A stretch of DNA of 64,000 nt from Flagellimonas sp947499585. Lineage in GTDB: Bacteria; Bacteroidota; Bacteroidia; Flavobacteriales; Flavobacteriaceae. The notes beneath the pieces are model-generated. The model did not search any database and was not told where the DNA came from. It worked only from the letters and a program-made list of their open reading frames with translations. Location of the stretch: positions 3,162,001 through 3,226,000 of the forward strand of contig NZ_CP138995.1 of the NCBI RefSeq assembly GCF_044596045.1, given 5' to 3'. Numbering within the stretch: the stretch's first letter is position 1; every line of letters begins with the position of its first letter. The translations under genes and the position numbers were made by a program. This document shows positions 45,612-52,528 of this stretch, in pieces.

Positions 45612-47140
45612 TCCCATTCTATAGTTGCAGGTGGCTTTGAGCTAATGTCATACACTACTCTATTAACGCCTTTGACCTTATTTATTATATCATTGGATGT
45701 CTTTTGTAGGAATTCATAGGGCAAATTGACCCAATCTGCAGTCATACCATCAGTGCTTTCTACAGCTCTTAAAGCTACACATTTTTCATATGTACGTTCG
45801 TCTCCCATTACTCCTACACTATTTACGGGTAAAAGCATAGCTCCGGCCTGCCATACCTTATCATATAATCCCCATTTTTTCAATCCATCAATAAAAATAG
45901 CATCCACTTCTTGCAAAATGGACACCTTTTCTTCTGTAATGTCACCTAAAATACGGATTCCCAAACCTGGGCCGGGAAAAGGATGGCGACCAAGAATCGT
46001 TGGGTCCATATCTAAATTTCTTCCAACCCTTCGTACCTCATCTTTAAATAACAATTGCAGCGGTTCCACAATTTTCAATTTCATATAATCAGGCAATCCG
46101 CCTACGTTGTGATGACTTTTAATAACTGCCGAAGGTCCTCCACTTGCTGAAACCGATTCAATCCGGTCAGGGTAAATAGTACCTTGGGCCAGCCATTTTG
46201 CGTTTTCTACCTGATGTGCCTCATCATCAAAAACTTCAATAAACACCCTGCCAATGATCTTTCTTTTTCCTTCAGGATCCGATTCTCCTTTCAGAGCATC
46301 CAAAAAACGTGCCGAAGCATCAACGCCCTTTACATTTAAGCCCATGTGCTTGTACTGATCCAGTACGCTTTCAAACTCATTTTTTCTAAGCAATCCATTG
46401 TTCACAAAGATGCAATGCAAATGTGGCCCAATAGCTTTATGCAATAACATGGCCGCCACACTTGAATCCACTCCTCCAGAAAGGCCTAGGATTACTTTAT
46501 CATCTCCAATTTTTTCTTTGAGTTCTTCTACGGTGGTTTCCACAAAAGCATCCGGGGTCCAATCCTGTTGTAGACCTGCAATATTTACCAGAAAGTTTTC
46601 CAATAGCTTTTTTCCATCTTTAGTATGATATACCTCTGGATGGAACTGAATACCAAACGTTTTTTCATCCTCAATTCGAAAAGCAGCATTTTCTACATCC
46701 TGCGTGCTTGCTAAACGTGTTGCGCCGTCAGGCAATTCCTTTATGGTATCACTATGGCTCATCCAAACCTGGCTGTTTTCATCAATACCTTTTAAAAATT
46801 CCTCGTTTTCCTTTACATAGGATAGATTTGCCCTTCCATATTCTCGAGTGGCTGATGGTGCCACATTACCTCCGTGAAAGTGCGCCAAATATTGAGCTCC
46901 ATAGCAAATGCCCAGCAAAGGTTTTTTTCCTTTTATCTCAGATAAATCTGGATGTGGGACATTATCTCCTCTAACAGAATGTGGAGACCCAGAGAGTATT
47001 ACCGCTTTATAGGCTGATAAATCCTTGGGTGGATTGTTATAAGGTTTTATTTCTGAGTAAATGTTAAGCTCCCTAACGCGTCTTGCGATCAATTGTGTGT
47101 ACTGGGAACCAAAATCTAGGATAAGTACGTTGTTATGCAT
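45608..47140 (-). CDS. guaA: GMP synthase (glutamine-hydrolysing)
   Basis: Converts XMP to GMP. The start at 47140 (MHNNVLILDFGSQYTQLIA) gives 510 residues, the family length. A TTG 15 bases earlier is rejected. The amidotransferase domain has nucleophile Cys in KPLLGICYGAQYLAHF and the His/Glu in FGIQFHPEVYH. The PP-loop is LGLSGGVDSSVAAML, and the C-terminal dimerisation domain ends RVVYDISSKPPATIEWE. It heads an overlapping operon with the LysM, OsmC and DUF922 genes. Confidence 0.97.
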   Translation of the reverse strand: MHNNVLILDFGSQYTQLIARRVRELNIYSEIKPYNNPPKDLSAYKAVILSGSPHSVRGDNVPHPDLSEIKGKKPLLGICYGAQYLAHFHGGNVAPSATREYGRANLSYVKENEEFLKGIDENSQVWMSHSDTIKELPDGATRLASTQDVENAAFRIEDEKTFGIQFHPEVYHTKDGKKLLENFLVNIAGLQQDWTPDAFVETTVEELKEKIGDDKVILGLSGGVDSSVAAMLLHKAIGPHLHCIFVNNGLLRKNEFESVLDQYKHMGLNVKGVDASARFLDALKGESDPEGKRKIIGRVFIEVFDDEAHQVENAKWLAQGTIYPDRIESVSASGGPSAVIKSHHNVGGLPDYMKLKIVEPLQLLFKDEVRRVGRNLDMDPTILGRHPFPGPGLGIRILGDITEEKVSILQEVDAIFIDGLKKWGLYDKVWQAGAMLLPVNSVGVMGDERTYEKCVALRAVESTDGMTADWVNLPYEFLQKTSNDIINKVKGVNRVVYDISSKPPATIEWE

Positions 47141-47143
47141 GGG

Positions 47144-47151
47144 CAAAAATA
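47144..47151 (-). promoter_or_regulatory. -7 box touching the guaA start
   Basis: TATTTTTG on the minus strand is a perfect TAnnTTTG box that ends three bases before the ATG at 47140. The message is predicted to be leaderless. No TTG is seen at the usual distance. Confidence 0.5.
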
Positions 47152-47289
47152 GCAATTTGCTTCAGTAGAAAAAGTATCTTTTCAGGGATATTTATAACAA
47201 CTTTTTTAAGGGTTTATCAACATAGCTTTATCGTCTCTGTTTTCTTGCTTTTATTGACTCTTTTTAGCCTAAAACGACTAGAATATAAC

Positions 47290-47331
47290 GTTAAGTAGTT
47301 TTTTTCTTAACATTATTCATCATTTCTTTGC
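47290..47331 (+). promoter_or_regulatory. Possible operator-promoter before pgmB
   Basis: GTTAAG (47290-47295) and CTTAAC (47306-47311) form a six-base inverted repeat with a T-rich 10-base spacer. TTTCTTTG at 47323-47330 is a -7-like box one base off consensus, 22 bp before the pgmB ATG. The dyad overlaps where a -33 element would lie. Confidence 0.35.
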
Positions 47332-47351
47332 GTTTCCTAAACACACAAACC

Positions 47352-48011
47352 ATGATTAAAGGATTTATCTTCGATTTAGACGGGGTCATTACCGATACGG
47401 CAGAATCTCATTACAAAGCATGGAAAAAACTATCTGATGACATGGGTTGGAATTTTGACCATGAGGTTAATGATAAACTCCGGGGTATTTCCCGCATGGA
47501 TTCCATCCAAGTCATCTTAGACCATAACAATACTACTCTAGATGAGAAGACTTTAGCGACCCTTGCGACTAAAAAAAATGACATTTACGTTACCAGTCTT
47601 GAGACCATGACTCCTGATGATTACCTACCTGGGGCCAAAGAATTGTTGACCCATTTAAGAACAGAAGGATTTAGTGTAGCATTGGGAAGCGCCAGTAAAA
47701 ATGCGATAAAAGTGCTACAACAGTTAAATGCATCTGGGTACTTTGATGTTATTGGCGACGGTAATAGTGTTTCCAAAAGCAAACCAGAACCAGATATTTT
47801 TCTATATGGTGCTGAAAAATTAAATCTACAGCCTGAAGAATGCATTGTTTTTGAAGATGCAGAAAGCGGTATTGATGCAGCTAAAGCTGGAGGCTTCCAT
47901 AGTGTGGGCATTGGGCCTAAAGACAGAGTAGGTCATGCAGATTTACGTTTTGACACCATGGCCGAAGCTACATTATTCGAAATAAAATCATACTTTAAAG
48001 ACTTATTTTAA
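47352..48011 (+). CDS. pgmB: Beta-phosphoglucomutase
   Basis: Interconverts beta-glucose 1-phosphate and glucose 6-phosphate. This 219-residue HAD enzyme has the nucleophile and acid Asp at residues 8 and 10 (FIFDLDGVITDTAESH), the cap-domain LRGISRMDSIQ, the Ser/Lys motif GSASKNAIKV and the metal Asp in FEDAESGIDAAKAGG. ATG 47352 is chosen over a TTG 24 bases earlier. It lies 12 bp before a GH65 gene. Such pairs usually process maltose phosphorylase products, but the GH65 partner here looks like a hydrolase. Confidence 0.95.
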   Translation: MIKGFIFDLDGVITDTAESHYKAWKKLSDDMGWNFDHEVNDKLRGISRMDSIQVILDHNNTTLDEKTLATLATKKNDIYVTSLETMTPDDYLPGAKELLTHLRTEGFSVALGSASKNAIKVLQQLNASGYFDVIGDGNSVSKSKPEPDIFLYGAEKLNLQPEECIVFEDAESGIDAAKAGGFHSVGIGPKDRVGHADLRFDTMAEATLFEIKSYFKDLF

Positions 48012-48023
48012 AGGTCTTTAAAA

Positions 48024-50057
48024 ATGAAAAATACATGCTGTGCTTTACTCACCCTTTTCATGGGTGTTTCTATTCTTGCTCAAGAAGATGGGTGGAGCAT
48101 TTCCTCTAAAAAAGTAGAAAAATATACTGGAATTGTAACCGCAAATGGAAGAATAGGGATTTTACCCGAGGACAAACCTTTCCAAACCAAATCCATAATT
48201 CTCAATAATGTATATGACAAAGAATCTCCTTTGGGGGTAAGTCGTATTCTACTGGGAATGAACTTCGCAAATATGGAGATTGAAGTTGATGGCGAAAAAA
48301 TCACTGAAAAAAATGTATCCAATTGGCAACAGACACTAAATATGAAGACTGCTGGTTTCACCACCAGTTTTATATTTAAAGACAAAGCAAAAGTTTCTTA
48401 CACCATTTATGCATTACGCAATGTTCAGTATTCGGGTTATATAGATGTTCAAATAGAACCATTAAAAAAAATCGATGTAAAAGCAACTGGAATTATAAGC
48501 ACTCCGGGCGAATATCATAGTCCTAACAGTACTTTTAGGGTGCTTCAAGATTTGGAAACCACAATGCCCATTCTGCAAACTGTTGCGGAAAGCCGTTTGG
48601 GTAAGCATATTGTAGGCACTTCGGCTACATTTATTTGGCATGCCATCAATTCAACACGAGAACATGAACGTCCAGAGCTTATTCATGAGCAAGTTTCCGC
48701 TTATGATAACCGTTTGTCATTTAAAAAGACCTTAAAAAAAGGAGATACTTTTCAATTTGCTTGGACCGGTGCAGAATGCTCTACCCAAGATTTTGATGAT
48801 CCACAAACAGAGTCTGAACGATTTGTAATTTTCAATTTGTTGACTCCAAGGGCTGACTTATTGGGGCAACATAAAAAACTGTGGGAAGAATTGTGGGAGG
48901 GAGATATTATTATTGAGGGAAATTTACAAGATCAGTTAGATGTTCGTTTGGCCTTGTATCATTTGTATGCCTTTTCTAGAGGAGATTCTGATTTGAGCAT
49001 AGCACCCATGGGACTATCCTCACAGAGTTACAACGGACATATTTTTTGGGATTCAGAGCTTTGGATGTTCCCACCCCTTCTCTTATTGAACCAAGACATT
49101 GCACGTTCCTTGGTCAATTATCGCTCAGACAGACTAGGCAAAGCCAAAGAAAAAGCAATCAATTTTGGATACAAAGGTGCTATGTTCCCATGGGAAAGTG
49201 ATGATACGGGTGAGGAGGCTACTCCGGCATGGGCCTTGACAGGAACTTTTGAGCATCATATTACTGCAGATGTCTCCATTGCTTTTTGGAACTACTATCG
49301 CGTTTCTCAAAATTTAGAATGGTTAAAATCCAAAGGATATCCATTAATGAAGGAAGTTGCGGATTATTGGGTAAGCCGTGCCATAAAAAATGAAGATGGG
49401 ACCTACAGCATTAAGAATGTAGTTGGTGCGAATGAATTTGCTCCCAATGTGGATGACAATGCCTTTACCAATGGCTCGGCCATAACAGCATTGCAATATG
49501 CCACAGAAGCTGCAAAAACAGTTGGAGAAACAGCGGACCCACTGTGGAATAAGGTTGCTTCCAAAATCAGGATATTAAAATTTGAAGATGGAACAACTAA
49601 GGAGCATGCCACTTACAATGGGGAACGCATAAAACAGGCAGATGTCAATCTATTGACCTATCCTTTGGATGTGGTAAACGATGAGGAAACGGTGTTGAAA
49701 GATTTGAAATACTACGAACCCAAATTGGCGGAAGAAGGCCCAGCCATGGGTCAATCCGTGTTTGCTGTTATTTATGCACGTTTGGGTAATGCCAAAGAAG
49801 CATACCGATTATTTAGGAGAAGTTATGAGCCTAACAAAAGACCTCCTTTTGGTGCTCTGGCTGAAGCCGCAACAAGCGATAATCCTTATTTTGCAACTGG
49901 CGCAGGCGGCATGCTACAAGTAGTCTTATTTGGTTTTGGTGGGTTGGACATTACTAATGAAGGAATTGTTCAAAAAAATCCTATTCTACCTAAAGAATGG
50001 AAATCATTAATCATAAAAGGAGTAGGGCCAGGTAAAGAAACGTTTAAACTAGAATAA
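48024..50057 (+). CDS. Secreted GH65 glycosidase, kojibiose-hydrolase-like
   Basis: A 677-residue family 65 enzyme exported by the signal peptide MKNTCCALLTLFMGVSILAQ. The general acid is Glu471 in GANEFAPNVDDNAFTNG. Where GH65 phosphorylases carry a Ser-rich phosphate-binding loop, this protein has LAEEGPAMGQS instead, and Glu614 lies in GALAEAATSDNPYF. From memory, the characterised kojibiose hydrolase of Flavobacterium johnsoniae uses Glu472 and Glu616, almost the same positions. An alpha-1,2-glucosidase in the periplasm is therefore the best call. It is 12 bp after pgmB. Confidence 0.87.
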   Translation: MKNTCCALLTLFMGVSILAQEDGWSISSKKVEKYTGIVTANGRIGILPEDKPFQTKSIILNNVYDKESPLGVSRILLGMNFANMEIEVDGEKITEKNVSNWQQTLNMKTAGFTTSFIFKDKAKVSYTIYALRNVQYSGYIDVQIEPLKKIDVKATGIISTPGEYHSPNSTFRVLQDLETTMPILQTVAESRLGKHIVGTSATFIWHAINSTREHERPELIHEQVSAYDNRLSFKKTLKKGDTFQFAWTGAECSTQDFDDPQTESERFVIFNLLTPRADLLGQHKKLWEELWEGDIIIEGNLQDQLDVRLALYHLYAFSRGDSDLSIAPMGLSSQSYNGHIFWDSELWMFPPLLLLNQDIARSLVNYRSDRLGKAKEKAINFGYKGAMFPWESDDTGEEATPAWALTGTFEHHITADVSIAFWNYYRVSQNLEWLKSKGYPLMKEVADYWVSRAIKNEDGTYSIKNVVGANEFAPNVDDNAFTNGSAITALQYATEAAKTVGETADPLWNKVASKIRILKFEDGTTKEHATYNGERIKQADVNLLTYPLDVVNDEETVLKDLKYYEPKLAEEGPAMGQSVFAVIYARLGNAKEAYRLFRRSYEPNKRPPFGALAEAATSDNPYFATGAGGMLQVVLFGFGGLDITNEGIVQKNPILPKEWKSLIIKGVGPGKETFKLE

Positions 50058-50083
50058 TCCGTAATAATCTATTTTCCAAAAAG

Positions 50084-50119
50084 TTGGGTGTAATTACCTA
50101 TCTTTAAGGGGTAATCCAA
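50084..50119 (+). promoter_or_regulatory. Operator-like dyad and -7 box before the small lipoprotein
   Basis: TTGG (50084-50087) and CCAA (50116-50119) form the outer arms of a dyad and ATTACC/GGTAAT (50093-50098, 50110-50115) the inner arms. They surround TATCTTTA at 50099-50106. The layout is repeated before the next gene. Confidence 0.5.
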
Positions 50120-50124
50120 CCCTT

Positions 50125-50325
50125 ATGAAAATCAAATCTAAAATTTTAGGATTATTATTTCTTGCTACGTTTTTTGCAGTATCAATTTCGTGTACAAAAG
50201 ATGATATTGCAGAAGAAGAACTATCTATAGAAAATTTAAAAATTGAAACAGAAAATTCTGCTGAAACATCAGGTAGCAGCACTAGGCCTGAATCAATGCG
50301 TTCTTCGGCTAGTGGAGCTAATTGA
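50125..50325 (+). CDS. Very small acidic lipoprotein
   Basis: A 66-residue lipoprotein with a signal sequence MKIKSKILGLLFLATFFAVS and the lipidated Cys at residue 23, leaving a mature peptide of 44 residues. This is rich in Glu, Ser and Thr (DDIAEEELSIENLKIE) and probably disordered. No family is recognised. It shares an upstream control sequence with the TPR regulator that follows 100 bp later and could be its ligand or a co-regulated partner. That link is inferred. Confidence 0.72.
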   Translation: MKIKSKILGLLFLATFFAVSISCTKDDIAEEELSIENLKIETENSAETSGSSTRPESMRSSASGAN

Positions 50326-50385
50326 CTTATATCGCTTGACTAGGTTCTCAAAATTTAAATTGAAAAATTTTTAATTTTAAAAAGC

Positions 50386-50422
50386 TTGGTTTAAAATTCC
50401 TTATTTTTAGAAGATAAACCAA
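50386..50422 (+). promoter_or_regulatory. Operator-like dyad and -7 box before the TPR regulator
   Basis: TTGGTTTA (50386-50393) and TAAACCAA (50415-50422) are a perfect eight-base inverted repeat. The 21-base spacer contains TATTTTTA (50402-50409). The following AACCCC-TT-TGAAAA segment matches the sequence around the start of the small lipoprotein gene. Confidence 0.55.
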
Positions 50423-50427
50423 CCCCT

Positions 50428-52287
50428 TTGAAAACCTCAATCTCCCTCCTTTTTGTATTTCTTGGTTTTTCCCTATTTATTTTTGGACAGGAAAATCAGA
50501 AATTGGATAGCATCTTAAAAGTATACCATTCCCAAGCCGATGGTATTGAAAAGGTAAAGACTTTGGATGAACTTTTTAAAGCTAAATTTGGCCTAGAAAC
50601 TCCTGAAGAAGCATTGAGCTATGCAAAAGAACAATTAGAGTTATCCAAAAAAATAGATTACACTCAAGGAACAGCCAATGCTTACCTAAATATGGCTAGA
50701 CACTTTGGAGCCCATAGAAATCTTGACTCTACAATCTATTATTCTAAGCTTGCAAAAGGTATTTACGAAGAACTAAAAGATTTGACAAATCAATATAACA
50801 TTCTTTTAAACTGGGCTAAATTGGAAAACCTTGAAGGTAGTTTCGAAAAGGCTTTAAACCTCAACGACGAAACCATACTCATAGCAAAAAACCTAGGCGA
50901 TGGAGAACTGACTTCTGATGCTTTTTCCCAGAAATCGACCACTTATGTTGATAAAGGAAACTATAAGAAAGCAGTCGAAAATTTATTGCTTTCACTGAGG
51001 GCATTGGACACTTTAACAATTCCAAAACCTATGAAGGTTGGAATTTTAAAGGCCAAGTATGGTAGAATTGAACTTCTTCGTCGCAACTATGGAGATGTAC
51101 TTCAACCACTTTCCGAAAGTCTGGAAATTTTTAAAGAGCAAAATGATAAAATATGGCAAGCAAATGTTTATATGGAATTAGGCTCCCTATTTTATCATCT
51201 GAAAGAGTATGACAAGTCGTTGGAAAACTACCATAATAGTTTAGAAGTTAGTCATGCAATGAAAAGGGATGATTATGTTGCTGCCAATTTGGGAAACATT
51301 GGTGCAGTGTTTATGGAACAAAAAGAATATGACAAAGCATTGGAATATTTTTTCAAATCCATAGCAACCGCAAGCAAACGTGGTTCTGTAAATAATGAGA
51401 TAATTGGATATAATGACATTACCAATGCCTACAGGGGTAAAAAGAATTATATAAAAGCACTGGAGTACAATTCCAAATCAATAAACCTAGCAGATTCTGT
51501 TGGATCACTGGTATATCTCAAAGATGCTTACCGAGATAGATCCATAATCCATGAAAAAATGGGGCTCTATAGCGAAGCTTTAAGCAATCGGAAAAAGTAT
51601 GAAAGGTTAAATGACTCTATTTTTAATTCGAACAAGTTCAAACAAATTGAAGAATTAAAAACGCAGTATGAAACTGAAAAAAAAGAACAACAAATAGTTC
51701 TGCAAGAAAAGGAAATAACGGTTTTAGAACAGCAAGCATCAATCAGCAATCTTCAAAAGCTACTTTTGGGTATTGGTCTTTTACTCTCTTTAATTGGTTT
51801 TTACGCCATTCGCCAAAAATTAAAACGCAACAAGCTCGAAAAAGAAAAAGTAGATTCTGAATTGGCCTTTAAAAAGAAAGAACTGACCACCCATGCGTTG
51901 CACCTTGCCAAAAAGAACGAAGTTTTGGAAAGCCTAAAACAAAAGGCCCAGGAGCTCAAAGAAAATGAAGAGTCCAAAAAGGGCTATCAGCAATTGATTC
52001 GTACCATTAATTTTGACCTTCAGGACGACAATAATTGGGAAAATTTTGCGCGTTATTTTGAAGAAGTACACAAAGATTTCAATAGTAATGTAAAATCCAA
52101 ATTTCCGGATGTCACCTCAAATGAACTTCGTTTAATGGCGCTTTTAAAAATGAATCTTTCCTCAAAAGAGATTGCCAATATCCTTAATATTTCACCCGAA
52201 GGGATAAAAAAAGCACGTTATCGACTACGTAAAAAACTGGATATCACCACAGAAGACTCTTTACAAGATTTAGTGCTAAGCCTTTAA
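50428..52287 (+). CDS. Membrane TPR regulator with C-terminal LuxR-type HTH
   Basis: A 619-residue one-component regulator. The signal sequence MKTSISLLFVFLGFSLFIFG exports the N-terminal part. About eight TPR units cover residues 40-400 (for example AVFMEQKEYDKALEYFFKS). A coiled coil precedes a single membrane helix near residues 446-462 (LLLGIGLLLSLIGFYAI). The cytoplasmic part has a second coiled coil and a helix-turn-helix at about 565-610 (LMALLKMNLSSKEIANILNISPEGIKKARYRLRKK). It should sense a periplasmic signal and control transcription directly. The start codon is TTG, supported by the signal peptide and by similarity to the preceding gene's start region. Confidence 0.9.
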   Translation: MKTSISLLFVFLGFSLFIFGQENQKLDSILKVYHSQADGIEKVKTLDELFKAKFGLETPEEALSYAKEQLELSKKIDYTQGTANAYLNMARHFGAHRNLDSTIYYSKLAKGIYEELKDLTNQYNILLNWAKLENLEGSFEKALNLNDETILIAKNLGDGELTSDAFSQKSTTYVDKGNYKKAVENLLLSLRALDTLTIPKPMKVGILKAKYGRIELLRRNYGDVLQPLSESLEIFKEQNDKIWQANVYMELGSLFYHLKEYDKSLENYHNSLEVSHAMKRDDYVAANLGNIGAVFMEQKEYDKALEYFFKSIATASKRGSVNNEIIGYNDITNAYRGKKNYIKALEYNSKSINLADSVGSLVYLKDAYRDRSIIHEKMGLYSEALSNRKKYERLNDSIFNSNKFKQIEELKTQYETEKKEQQIVLQEKEITVLEQQASISNLQKLLLGIGLLLSLIGFYAIRQKLKRNKLEKEKVDSELAFKKKELTTHALHLAKKNEVLESLKQKAQELKENEESKKGYQQLIRTINFDLQDDNNWENFARYFEEVHKDFNSNVKSKFPDVTSNELRLMALLKMNLSSKEIANILNISPEGIKKARYRLRKKLDITTEDSLQDLVLSL

Positions 52288-52339
52288 AAATAGGTGCTAA
52301 CAAAGAAGTCCACTCTTTGTCCTCATGCAAATTTTGGTG

Positions 52340-52397
52340 TGTCCACCCATTGTCCACCCCTCTTTTTTTATGCCTCAAAAACAGCGCTTTAGGTTTG
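52340..52397 (+). promoter_or_regulatory. Activator-type promoter of the pore-former-like lipoprotein
   Basis: TGTCCACCC occurs at 52340-52348 and again at 52351-52359, 11 bp apart and on the same face of the helix. A weaker GTCCACTC lies at 52308-52315. TAGGTTTG at 52390-52397 is a perfect -7 box, and no TTG is found at -33. The layout fits an activator binding upstream of a weak promoter. Confidence 0.5.
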
Positions 52398-52528
52398 TGG
52401 TGTCATGAGAATTCTATATGAACCCATGACAACAGTTTTGTGGTCTTGCTCGGCTAAGGGCTGCAGACCGTTTCCCGGGCAGGTCACACAAAACAACAAA
52501 TCCAGTTTAACCCACAAAACAAAAAGTG
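52398..52528 (+). promoter_or_regulatory. Long, locally GC-rich leader before the pore-former-like gene
   Basis: From the predicted initiation site near 52403 to the ATG there are about 125 nt. GGTCT (52442-52446) can pair with AGACC (52465-52469), and GACC/GGTC further downstream offers an alternative stem (52466-52469 with 52482-52485). GTCATG and CATGAC form an outer hairpin near the start. The GC content of 52440-52485 stands out from its surroundings. A regulatory RNA structure is possible. Confidence 0.4.

Noticed and set aside
52301..52319. CAAAGA/TCTTTG hairpin as terminator of the TPR regulator
   Set aside because: Six pairs and no U-tract. The overlapping GTCCACTC is better explained as an upstream half-site.
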